The notes under the pieces were generated by a model. It ran no database searches. It worked only from the letters and a program-made list of their open reading frames with translations, and had not been told where the DNA came from. The position numbers and the translations under genes were made by a program. This document shows positions 1-11,383 of a DNA stretch of 64,000 nucleotides, one piece after another. The number at the start of each line of letters is the position of its first letter. Position 1 is the first letter of the stretch. The stretch comes from Hexactinellida sp. DTS-2022 (lineage: Eukaryota; Porifera; Hexactinellida), in contig JAPNXP010000016.1 in the NCBI GenBank assembly GCA_028753945.1, positions 310,001 through 374,000 of the forward strand, written 5' to 3'.

Positions 1-144
1 TTTGCATTTATTCGTATTCGTTAATTTTTAGGCGTTTTACTGACCTATAACATTATCTAATTATTAAATATTTTCCACATTGCTTCACAAGCAGCAAATT
101 CTCTAAACCGGATAAAATAGTTTCAAACCTGTCACCGGACAAAT

Positions 145-180
145 GGTTGCCAGACTTCTAGACCCGGACGTCTGGCAACC
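145..180. repeat. Short palindrome
   Basis: GGTTGCCAGAC is followed 14 bases later by its reverse complement GTCTGGCAACC. It lies in the intron after the last visible exon of the coiled-coil gene and is probably a remnant of an inverted-repeat element. Confidence 0.5.
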
Positions 181-263
181 ATAAAGTTCCCAATTACAGA
201 AGTGGACTAGTGAAAATTGGATTTATTATTATTATTATTACGTACTATATTATTATCAGCTAC

Positions 264-3070
264 CTGTTCACTGAACTGCTTGAATGCCTCTCTATGCTCC
301 TTCTCAGTTTCCTCAGCTTTCTTTTTCTCGTCCATAGCCTTTTCTCTCTGACAGATCAGTCTGTCTACGTCATTCCTGCTCTTCTGGTAGTCAATCTTAA
401 GCTTTTCATTTCGTATTTGGAACGCGTCGACTTGCTCCAGAGCCTCGCGTAGATCCTATACAGTACAATACACAATACATAATACATAATACATAGAGTA
501 GAGACCGCTTATAGCGGATTAAATGCACCATCGAGTGATAGCATGGGCGAGCCTAGTTATAGTACCTATCTCTAAAGTTTTAGTCAAGCAAATAGAATAG
601 ACTTATTAACCGGAGTTACTTAAATGCGTTTATATAAGCTAGGGGAATAAAACTTTGTACTCCTCAACCGAGATTTATTATCTATGTTCGTATAACTAAT
701 ATACTAAACTAAATCTTTAAGTCATAAAACAGCATAAAATAGTAAAGGCAAAACTATGTTAGATTTAGATTAATCTTAGGAATAAGGGACGTGACCACTG
801 ACCAGATGGTAATTTTGAAATAATCTATCCTGAAATTCAGAGACTAACAGTTATTAACATATATTATCAAATATATTGATTAGCTTTCTTCAAGAATCAT
901 AAAAATTGGAACAACTACAACTGTTAAGTTAATAGCCTTCCTATAATACAAATACGTACCAGTATTTGTTGTCATTAGTTATCAATATATATTGCATACT
1001 ATTGCCCTAATCATAAGTCAATGAGTGGGTAATCACTGATTGTACTGTTTCCATAGTTAAGGGGAAATTCTGTCATAAATGAAAAGCAAATTCCCCGACA
1101 AACATCTCATTGTTGTACAAACTAACTAATTAGATTTAAAATAAGTTGGTATTACGTGGTGGAATTTGGACGAAAACAATCTTTAAAAAGTAATTTGATA
1201 GACCGTTCTGAACTAGCGTCATAGGCTAGAGTAACCAAATACATGCAATTTCAAACTAATTGATAAACTACATCATTAATGGTACAATTAGTTATGCAAT
1301 AATGGGAAGAATCAAGGTTTCATCACGGGCAAATATTCTCAAATTAGAGAATTTAAATCAGAAAGGAATTATTTATTTTTCGCCGCCAACTGCTTGTATA
1401 ATGTAAGCCCAATCATCAGAAAAGGCTTATATTAATCGAAACGGACATTATCATATGAATGTAGGGAACACCACCCAATACTTTGTAATTGTCGAAATTG
1501 AAAATTGTGTAAAATTGATGATGTCATCATAACCTCAGTGTTAAGACCATTCAAAAGGTGTTAGGTGCCTTAAGGAACAATGGTTCATCACGCATTGGTT
1601 TACCCCCTCCTTGGAAGCGTTACGTAACGTTCAATTGTCCCGAAACAGTATTGTATGTACAGTAGAACTTGTCCATAACGGCCAAGTTTAATAGGTCCCC
1701 AGACTTCCCATATCATAATCAACCTGTGGTCACCTGTACATAACGGCCATTTTTGGCGAGTCCCATGGGTGGCCGTAATTAACAGGTTCTACTGGACTCA
1801 CATCGCGTGTGTAGCCCAAATCTAGCTCCAGTTGCATTATCTTGTCATTGGAATCCACGGGAATTGCTTGGTCAGGAGCGCACCACTGAGAGAAGAGAGA
1901 TTCAGTAGCGAGAGATTCCTTGTGCACTCGCTTGTATTTCTTCTCCAGACCGGATAGCTGGTTCTGCAGCAACACCACCGCCTCCTCCATGCTACTCGGC
2001 TCTAGCACTGGCTGAGCTTTCGCAGCCTGGATATCAATCAGCTGATTGCGTAGAGCAGTTAAGCTATCCGAGCATTCTTGGAGCTAGAGATGTGATTGGT
2101 AGTCATATTAATATGATTATTCATATTTCAAGGTATTACGAACTACACGCTTTAATTTCCATAAAAATATATCAATTTCCAAAATATCTACAAAGTATTA
2201 AAGTGTTACGATGAGAAATGTGATTTAATTAAAGATCGTGAATTTTCAACCCTAACCATAGCCCAACTCCAGTGAGAATACTAAACAGAAAACATCGATT
2301 TCTTAATTACCGTTATTATCTTTGTTGATTGTGGCGAAAATTGCATAAAGTAAACAAGTTTCTGTAATGACATACCTTGTCTTCCAATTCGTTGTTATGC
2401 ATGTTCAGCTCGTCCATCTGTTTGCTATGTTCCATAAGGTATGTCTCTCTCTCCACAACAAATCTGTTCTCAGCTTCGTCCCGCCCCCTCAGGGCCTTAT
2501 CGAGCTCGTAGGACAGATCCTTGTTGCTCTGCTCCAGTTGGTGGACCTGTTGGTCCCGGAAAGTCACCAGCTCTTTCAGCTGTCGACTAATAACAGGACA
2601 TTACATACGTAAATTCCTAATTATTATGATACCCCTCAGGACATTACATAACTCAAGGGGTTACTTATATATCGGCCAACACCTTCAATATGAAAACCAC
2701 CTTGTCAGTGAAAAGACAGCTTGCCTCCTAAATTACATTAGAAAGGTGTTGGCCAATATATAAGCAATTCATAACATAATTAATTCGGGGTCAGGTCTGC
2801 TTATTATAAACAACATTATTGGTCCCTTGAAAGTTCATAACAAAATAGCGTTTAAACATTCCAATGCCACATACCGTTGTTCCTGCAGTCGCTTGAGTCT
2901 CTCCTCTAGCTCTGCGGAGGGAGAGGGGGTGGGCGAGTTGGTGTTCCCCTCGCTGGTGGGTCTCCCGGGTGGGTACGGAGAGCTAACATAGAGTGTGCTT
3001 GAGCGCAAACCCTGTTCTGCAGATCCGCCTCTCTCTAGGCTGTTCTGTCTCTCGCCCTGTGACTGAAACA

Positions 3071-3106
<36 letters not shown>

Positions 3107-6100
3107 GCTCCTTCTCGAGCTCTCGAACTTTTCGCGCCTAAACACGAATACAGCAAGCTCTCGTTAATAGGGACACCAGGTACCGTTAAAAGTTTGGAAT
3201 TCGTCTTATCCGGAATTAGTATTAACCGGGTCAGTTTGCTGCATACGTTTAAATACAGTGGTGTTCGCCTAATTGCAATTTATTTAATAGTAATATTGCT
3301 CTATTAGCAAGGTATTTTCAGTGCCCAAGCGAGCATTTAATGTTCATTCTGTACCTCTAATAGCAAGTTCGCCTATTAGCAACCAAATTTCATCAAAATT
3401 AGACTTGAAATTACGAAAACACCACTGTATTTGTATAGGATATGGGAATTACAATTGTACTCGTTAACCATATTTCGCAATATCTTCGTTAGTATTAACG
3501 AGTGTCTTATTATACAGCATAATCATAAGTACGTATTTATAAGTTACACGCCTAAATATAAATACTAATCAACAAATTTAATCGCTAAAAAGTATGTAAA
3601 TTTGCCCGCCCAAATACTAATCAATTAAATCAGGGTTCCGCAAACTAGGTTTTTCAGGCCGCATGCGGCCTGAAACAACCTTATGTCTGGCCTGATAGCC
3701 CAATGGCTATCAGGCCACACATAAGGACAAATCCACCCTTCTCATTAAATATTATTGTCATTACTTTATCATAACTGTATTACCTTTTGACTAGAATCCT
3801 TTAGGCACTTTTTACTTAGTAATAATTATAGTTCTAGTATTACAACAACATAATAGTTTTGTTATAAATTTCGAAAAATTTCTCGATATTGTTTGGGGCC
3901 TGAGGAAAACTTTGTTAAAATTATGTGGCCTGATATAAATGAAAGTTTTCGGAACCCTGATTAAATGAATTAAGCGCCAAAAGGCTCAATTTCCCCACTA
4001 AAATCATCAAAACAATTTGCCTGCATAAATAACATCAGCGAATACTAACATTCTCAAACATTATTGCAGTTAATTACTGACACAAGTGCTACAGCTGTAA
4101 AACATATAAAAATGCTAACATTTCGATGAATTTTTTAATCACTTATAAATAGGATTCTTTAACTAAAATAATAATAATCACCTGTAATTAATCGGTAGAT
4201 AAATAAGGCAATTATGCAACTTCCCAACATACACTGACAGAAGTGATCAGAAAATAAACTTTGTCCTGTAGCGTAATAGATTAGGGAAAATAATTTGAAA
4301 CATTGACATTAAGAAACCAACTTAATCGAGTAGTTAAATTCCATTGACTGTATCATAAGAATTACACTTCAAAGGTGTCAAAGTTTTACACTAATTCACG
4401 CAGGGTCTACTGTGTAATATAACAGAGTCTCAAAAAGTATGACTAATGTAGAGGCCTACACCTTATCAAATGCAATTTTTCAGCATCCATTTTTACCATC
4501 AAAAAATTCACCATTGCGAAGCCGAGTTTTTTTTTTAACCGATATGCAATTAAATCGTGTCTAATTGGATGTGCGCTGAAAACTTTATTTTCGGAATAAT
4601 TTTGGAGTGTTTTAGTAAATGGCGCAGAAAATGGCCTTCGTACCACCAGTTGTAGTAAAAGCATGATGTCTCACATTGGTTAACCTCCTTGGAAGCGTTA
4701 AGTGACATTTGAAAGGGCCTAACTATAAATTTCGCGTAACTACTCACCAATTCTATCTCTCGGTTAGAAAGAACTTTAGGTGCTAGAATGGGATTGAAAG
4801 AAGACCCATGCATTTCCCCAAACTTGCTAATAGTCGCGATCTGTTTCTCTAGGATTTCCTTATCATTGTCGAGCCGCAGAATCTTGCTATTCAGCTTATT
4901 AACTTCGCTCTCTTTATCATGTGCGTACTGCTCCAGGGCTCTGTAGCGCTTGTACTCCTCTCCGGCATCTTGTTTCATGCATTCTGTCAGTTCCTTTATT
5001 GTCTACTTATGTAGGAGTCAATAACCGCACTTTCTAATAGTGCTACTAACGTTTCTTAAACTTAATTAATTAAACACTTAGCCAAACAAAAGTATAAACT
5101 TAGTTTGGATAAGTTTCTTAAGTTCTCAAAACTGAGTTTTTGCTAAAAAGGTCAATCGAGGTTGCGTGTATTTGCTTGAACAAGTTATCTCCAAAACTAA
5201 GCGAGTTTAATTTATGATATAAATTTATTTGAAATACCGTATTTACTCGAAGAGTAGCCTAGGCGATTATTGTTATTTTTTCGCCATTTTGGGACGAAAA
5301 ATTTTTATGAATTTTCGAGAATATCGCACTCTATTACAATTTATTTATTATAGTCGGTTGATAATCGTAATGAGACTTATATTAGATAAAGATGTTTACT
5401 CCGGGCAGTGGTAATAAATTTTATTTACTACTTTGGCGGGAGATTATTCGAGGGGGGACTACTATTCAAGTATATACGGTACCCACAGTGACAGACTTTA
5501 GGCTTAAAACTAACTACTTTTTCGAAGAAGTTATGAATTATTCAAATACCTTCTCATGGCTATAGTGAATATGCTTTATAGCATTCGCCTTTTCCAAATC
5601 CGCTTTTCTAATAGAAGACACACGCTCTTGCAGAGATTCCTTTTCCTTGCTTAATACATTAATTTCCTTTGTCAAGCTGTTCTCCCTTTCTCTCGAATCT
5701 TCTTGGCTTTGTCTTATTAAATTCCTATACTTTTCTTCTGTGTTAGCCTTCGCTACGCGTATTGCATTGTCGCGCTCATAATCTAAAAAGCACAGTTGCT
5801 AACTTAGCTAGAGTAGACTAGTAAATACAAATACCACTTTCCCGTTGAAATTTGATCAAATTTCAGGAAATTCGTATTAACCGGACTACCGGAGTCACTC
5901 GTATGCATTTGTATAGGCTGGGGTAATTAAACACCGATATTTCGCCATATCAGTGTTCGTATTAACGAATCTATTGTATCAATGTTTGTTTGTCGGTTTA
6001 CTCTCGTTAATAAGAACACCAAGGGAACGTCGTAATTGGTTTGCATTATCCGGAAATTCGCATTATCCGGAAATTCGTATTAACCGAGTCACTTGCGTAT

Positions 6101-8204
6101 AATTAATTGTAAATTAATACAGCTGCTAACTAGTAATTTTGAAAGCATTTTGTCTACAAAAATGCAGAATATTATTGCGATTCATACGTAAACTACTTTC
6201 TATAATGAATGAAACTAATATGTAATTGCTTATGTTAACAACCAAATTGCGTTTGATATGCTACCACAAATTATGGATCATTCGAGTAGAAATGATTTTT
6301 GTTGAGGTTAACCTATAATTGAACAATTGTATAATTATCTTAAGGGGCCGTTCAAAAATTACGTAACTCAAAATTCCAGAAATTTTGAATTAATTAATAA
6401 TACATAGTAAATTAATATTTACAATCAAACATAAACTACTAATTTAATTAACCAATTATACATTTACAATAAACAATACCACAACTATCCCTCCTAATCA
6501 GATACAGATAACTGTGTCTGCAAATTAATTCCAGACAGAGCGTTACATAGACACAATACAAAGCTCGTGGGACACAATTCAATACAAAACCTTGTAATTA
6601 AACCTACAATGCATACCATAGTTCTATGGGAATGCTATCGAATGCAGTTTAACGCTATCTTCTAATCTAATGAATAACAAGTAAATAGGAGGTTAATACG
6701 AACGGTCTCCTTCAAAGCCTTTCAAAACAAATGATACTTGTAGATTATTTCTACATATCTATACAATGTATCTATTTCCTGTAAGTAAGAACATATTTGT
6801 ATAATTATTGCGTGAGCAACTTAACGTATTATACGACTTAGATTAATAGCTTACTCATATTATCTCGCATTCTCCTCATCTCTCTATCTTTCTCTGCTAT
6901 CAACTGAAGTACGTCTTTATCCTTGGCGAGCTTAAGGTTAGTCTCCAGTGTCAGGTACAGCTCCTGTCTCTCCACCTCCCACTTCTTACTGTTCTTGTCC
7001 CTCTCGATCTACCAAGCCATGCATTCTCATAACCTTACAGTATCTCGTTAATACGTACCAAGGACCGTCGGAATCTAAACTCCTTATCCAAAATTCGTAT
7101 TAACAGGTGTCATATGTATTGAAAGGCTTTGAATGGAACTGAAATATTGTAAGTATATTAAACTATAAAAGTGAGGGCACTGTGTAGAAGAAGAAAACTA
7201 ATTTCAATACTGGCCCACTACGTAGTAGTCGGCACAGTAAAAAGATGGTCTGTCACACATTGGTTAACCAACCTTGGAAACGTTACGTAACGTTTGAACA
7301 GCCCCTTTGCGAAGCCAGGATTTCAAAATGAAAAGGTGTTGGTAGATATATAAGCCATTTATTAATTAGATTTTGATACCTGTCGACGTACACAGATTAA
7401 ATTAGCAGAGATTAAATCTTTATCTCATTAGATATGTTATAGACAATAATCCTAGTGGTGATCCATGCGGCATAGCGAGCCATTAAGCAGCCGATTATAC
7501 TGCCTACTCGTGATGAGGAATTCTGCATGAAATTTCAGAGATCAAGATTTTCTAATTGACTTAAAAATCACCATTTTTTGCATCGAATAAAAACAAGAAA
7601 TAGCGGACTCTCGTTACACGGAATATTGGTTATGGAGTTAAGGTTTAATTAATTCCATACAAGTGACTCCGGTCAATACAGATTTCCGGGTATGCCAACA
7701 TATTTCGACGGTCCCCTGGTGTTCCTATTAATTAAAGTAATATACTGTATTTGCTAATCTAGCATCTAATTATAGAGATAGTCAATTGAGTAGCGCTTCA
7801 TTTGACCAGTTGATGGCCGAAAGCATTCTGGTGAAATTATTAAGCATTACAATTTACAGCATTACCATTGAGAAATAAGGAAATATACTGCTATATCGGC
7901 TAACACCTTTCCTAATGTAATTTTCAGGACTGAAAAAGTATATTTTCACTTCAAAAATTAACCTTTGCGAAGCCTGGTGTTTTATAAAAAGGTATTGTTG
8001 GCCGATACAAAAGTAAACTTAATAATAAAGTTTTTTAAGTTAGAAGTAAATCTACAAGATTACCGATAATTTCTGGTCCCACTCCTTGTTAAGACGGCTA
8101 ATAGCCATCTTTTTCTCGTGTGAGGCATCTGATAACTTTCTCCGTAGACTCTCTACTTCTTTTTGTGTCTGCAATAACTTAACTTCATTTGCCAACTGTG
8201 CCAT
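264..8204 (-). CDS. Coiled-coil protein with a UBAN-like segment (5' part, eight exons)
   Basis: Eight minus-strand exons join in frame with GT-AG borders: 8204-8064, 7008-6855, 5782-5550, 5002-4748, 3137-2875, 2586-2376, 2083-1802 and 455-264; the last ends at a GT donor, so the gene continues off the left edge. About 577 residues are seen, beginning MAQLANEVKL, and almost all are charged heptad-type coiled coil. Exon 5 interrupts this with 11 glutamines and a Ser/Pro/Gly-rich linker. The last exon contains DYQKSRNDVDRL, which resembles the D-[FY]-x3-R-x-D-x2-R core of UBAN ubiquitin-binding coiled coils (NEMO, optineurin, ABIN/TNIP), at about residue 545, near its place in optineurin and ABIN. 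The coiled-coil call is secure. The UBAN identity is inference; a centrosomal or ciliary coiled coil is the main alternative. The start is the first ATG of exon 1, and an untranslated or coding exon upstream is possible. Confidence 0.75.
1660..1794. mobile_element. Pogo-like MITE next to a splice donor
   Basis: The left end CAGTAGAACTTGTCCATAAC is matched by an inverted copy ending in GTTCTACTG. The left side is flanked by TA. The right end stops one base short of the GTGAGT donor (1801-1796) of the 2083-1802 coiled-coil exon. Confidence 0.55.
2664..2764. mobile_element. MITE, family ATCGGCCAACACCTT
   Basis: About 100 bp with near-perfect terminal inverted repeats (CTTATATATCGGCCAACACC against its inverse at 2743-2764). 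It lies in a coiled-coil gene intron. The same family recurs at 7891, 9441, 15359, 27301 and 59251. Confidence 0.75.
3072..3104. repeat. CTG/CAG microsatellite coding polyglutamine
   Basis: Eleven pure CTG units on the plus strand read as 11 uninterrupted CAG codons in exon 5 of the minus-strand coiled-coil gene. Purity suggests length polymorphism. Confidence 0.9.
3631..3959. mobile_element. hAT-like element CAGGGTTCCG
   Basis: Ends CAGGGTTCCGCAAACT and AGTTTTCGGAACCCTG are inverted repeats. Both flanks carry ATTAAAT, a likely target duplication. The interior has GC-rich hairpins around 3655-3725 and no open frame. It sits in the intron between coiled-coil exons 4748 and 3137. Confidence 0.65.
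7891..8012. mobile_element. MITE, family ATCGGCCAACACCTT
   Basis: CTATATCGGCTAACACCTTT at the left and a diverged inverse (TTGTTGGCCGATAC) at the right, in intron 1 of the coiled-coil gene. Confidence 0.6.
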
Positions 8205-9280
8205 TTAAATATTTAATTATTCTACTAGCAATAATATTACTCTCTTTACTAAATTTTTATCAATTTTCACTTTTATACTTATCCTATTATCTATCTACAC
8301 TGGCAGAATATACGCTATATCATAACATATGATACTGGTGTTGAGTAAAGCTTATAGAGTTACCTAGCCAATTCCATTGTTCAAATTGAAATAATGCAAG
8401 TTTAAACGTCGTAAGATTTAGGTCGTGGTCAAATTATGTTTCCAGTTTGAATGCTAGTGCAGTTCCATTTCCTTATCACATTAATAAATAAACCATAAAC
8501 AAACAAACAAACACTGTCTTATCCATGGTTATAAATTGGAAAGAAACTATCGTTATCATGTCATCTACCTTATTATAGGAAATTAACGCGCCATGAAATT
8601 AACGCGAATTGCTCCAAATCGCGTTAAATTTCCTTGACGTTAATTTCCAATAATATGATAATTAATGAACACAGTTTGTAAGCAAGTTTTTTCGACAAGC
8701 GCATAAATGATACTTTCTAACCGTACAGCGATTTTAACAATTTGGCTGTTCTGTACAGGCGTACAGGGATTTATTCCATTTGTACAGGGATTTATTCCAT
8801 TTGTACAGGGATTTTAATTTACCAAATAATGCCTAAAAATGTTTGCAGTGATGATAGTATATTCTGCCATGCATTCTGCATTGACCACATAAAGGCACAA
8901 TTTGGTTTATATATTTATTCAAACGTACAGGGATATCCTGTACAGTATATAATTCAATGCTAGCTCCTCTCCTAAGTGATAATTTTGATATGACTATATT
9001 AATCCTCTATATAGTAATTCCCTGGAAGAGCGAGCGCAGCGAGCGAGAAAATTTTTGGTAGGTGTAGAGGGATTTTGTCCAATGTACAGGGGAAAATTGG
9101 AGCCCTGACAGGGATATGGCTCAAATAGGTTGGCAGGTATGATAAATTGGTTATACTTGGCCGCAATACAAAAACCATCATTTTGCGTGTACATAGTATA
9201 TATACACAAATTTTATCTTGTATTCTGTTCCGTGTATAATTTATCAAATATTTCGAGAGAAATTAAAGGATTTACTTATA

Positions 9281-9436
9281 CAGTCGAAATCGGTTTTTTT
9301 TGCCCCCCTAGATGCATGGAAAAAGAGGCAAAAAACCCCGTATTTAACATTATACAGTACTATGAGGTTATGAAGAAACAAGGAGAAGCAAGGAGGAAAA
9401 ATAACCCGGAGAGGCAAAAAACCCCGATTTCGACTG
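9281..9436. mobile_element. TA-flanked (pogo/mariner-like) MITE
   Basis: CAGTCGAAATCGGTTTTTTT at the left is inverted at the right (CCCCGATTTCGACTG), and TA dinucleotides flank both ends. It is 156 bp with no coding capacity. Confidence 0.7.
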
Positions 9437-9440
9437 TACG

Positions 9441-9528
9441 TATATCAGCCAACACATATTCAGACATAAAAAATTACCATTGTGAAGCTGGTTATTATAT
9501 TGAAAAGGTGTTAGCCGATATAGAAAAG
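9441..9528. mobile_element. MITE, family ATCGGCCAACACCTT
   Basis: TATATCAGCCAACAC at the left and AAGGTGTTAGCCGATATA at the right. It abuts the TA-flanked MITE on its left. Confidence 0.6.
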
Positions 9529-10561
9529 TAAGCCTAAAATTAAATCATAGAATAAAACAACTATAGTATATCAAAATAGATAATGCTGAGCTGTATCTGT
9601 TTGCTAACCCAATCGCTAAGAAGTACCTACAAACCAAATGACCGAATTGCAGACAATAACCGACAAAATATATGAACCACCAATTGATGTAAATTGAATA
9701 TTTAACGAAATGATTCACTAAATTGGGAGATTATCGGTTACATTTCATCTTAGTGGATAGACTGAATATTCTATGTAATTAACAAAGGGATATAAACCAA
9801 ATTATAGTATATCATCACTATAGACGATTTAAACATTCCTTTTCTACGTTAACGTTGTCATGGATCAGGTGGCGATCTGACCACAATCAAGTAGGTATTG
9901 TCTGTTGTCTGGACAAAGGAATGTAGAGTATGTGTGGATAAATTAATTGATCAATGTTAATTGAATGGCTAATTAGTAATCAAATACCTGTTCATTAATA
10001 TTATCGAATCGAACCAGGGGTTTTTACGAACCATTTCATTGACTCGATGACTCGCGAATCACCGCGAATCATTTAGTCAGATGACTCGAATCGAGTAATT
10101 GCACTTTATCACGAGTCAGAGCTCGCGAGTTATCGATGTAGATAGATGTAAGCTGAGAATAAGCGATTGGAATTTGAGTTTACATCTATTCATTTTTTGT
10201 TAATGAATTAATTATTAATTGTTTATTGGAAAAGAGAGAGACCGAAGGGCTGGTGTTGTACAATAGTTCAACTACCTTGTATTATGATAACCATGGTAGT
10301 TGGACATTTTTGATATGACTTCTCAAATTTTTAGTCAGCCATGGTTATTATAATGCGAGGTACAACAGGGCTCGTACATTTCCAGCGCTTTTCACGAATC
10401 ATGATCTTTGCAACTCGAGTCACAAACAAACAAACAACAATCAATAATATAGATTACTGGTAAAATCTGAACATTGGATACCCTTTAGCTATTAGATTTA
10501 TGATGGTAGTTGAATGTTATACAGGAAAGTGATGTAGGAATGGACTATGGTTTGTATTCAT

Positions 10562-10891
10562 CAGGGGTTCTCAACCGGGGGGGAATTCCCCCCTAGGGGG
10601 GAATTTGGAGGATTTGGGTGGAAATTTTTTAACAATTTGTTCATACCTTATAATATCTCTACAAAGTAAAATTACATAAATACTTACAAAGGTGACCAAA
10701 ATATACAAGAAACCTATTTACTATACAACACGATATGTTTACGTGATTCTTATTCATATTCTCTCTTGTTTCAAGTTGTTTGGAATGAATAATATAATAC
10801 AATTTACAGTTAACAATTATGGGGGGGGGGGGGGAAATGTCTAGAAATTTCGAAAGGGGGGTAACAAGATTGTTTCGGTTAAGAACCCCTG
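10562..10891. mobile_element. hAT-like element CAGGGGTTCTCAACC
   Basis: Ends CAGGGGTTCTCAACCG and CGGTTAAGAACCCCTG are inverted repeats. Flanks GTATTCAT (10554-10561) and GTATTGAT (10892-10899) form an 8-bp target duplication with one mismatch. It includes a run of 14 G at about 10821-10834. Confidence 0.75.
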
Positions 10892-11077
10892 GTATTGATT
10901 CAAACTTGGATAATTATCACTTATCTGCAGTTGTAATATCCAAGGTTAATTTTATATAAATCCAAATTTTAACGCCCTGTTGCATTAAAATTTAAAAATG
11001 CCTCACCATGGATATTTGTGCCATATATAGGGGAAAATTTAACGGATCAATCGTGAAATTTTACCCATCCCCTAAAT

Positions 11078-11158
11078 CAGCGATTCCCAACCTTTTTCAC
11101 CGTGGACCCTCTATAGTAAATATTAGACATCCTGTGGGCCCCAGGTTGGGAACCACTG
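11078..11158. mobile_element. 81-bp hAT-like MITE with intact 8-bp duplication
   Basis: CAGCGATTCCCAACC at the left and GGTTGGGAACCACTG at the right are inverted. CCCTAAAT flanks both sides exactly, as expected for hAT insertion. A sibling with its own perfect duplication is at 52271-52341, and a decayed end is at about 15834. Confidence 0.85.
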
Positions 11159-11383
11159 CCCTAAATACTACATGATTATGCATTTACCCATAATAACAAA
11201 TAAATTTTTTGACACAACTATTCTATTAAATATAAAGGACAATAAACGGACAGTAAACACGACAGTAAATAATTGATAAATAGATTCAGAGTTTGAACGG
11301 TTATACATGGCAACAAATCTATAAGGAATATAAATAGCTGCAAATCGTCAAATGACGGCAACGTGTAAAATATACATTAAAAG

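Larger units (their letters stand above)
8205..11383. other. Intergenic, repeat-rich
   Basis: No gene recognised between the coiled-coil gene start and the prominin gene stop. It holds a short tandem motif (TGTACAGGGATTTATTCC, about 8752-8815), the four elements listed separately, and an ACTCG/GAATC-rich stretch at about 10010-10140. The promoter of the coiled-coil gene should lie in its left part, but I see no clear core motif. Confidence 0.6.

Noticed and set aside
2993-3307. Plus-strand frame with an alanine run
   Set aside because: It is the opposite strand of the polyglutamine exon of the coiled-coil gene.
8742-8963. Frame with SICTGIYSICTGI repeat
   Set aside because: It comes from a short non-coding tandem repeat, with no domain and no splice context.
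10010-10140. ACTCG-rich stretch considered as a regulatory cluster
   Set aside because: The motifs are irregular and look like decayed repeat sequence; no gene start is close.
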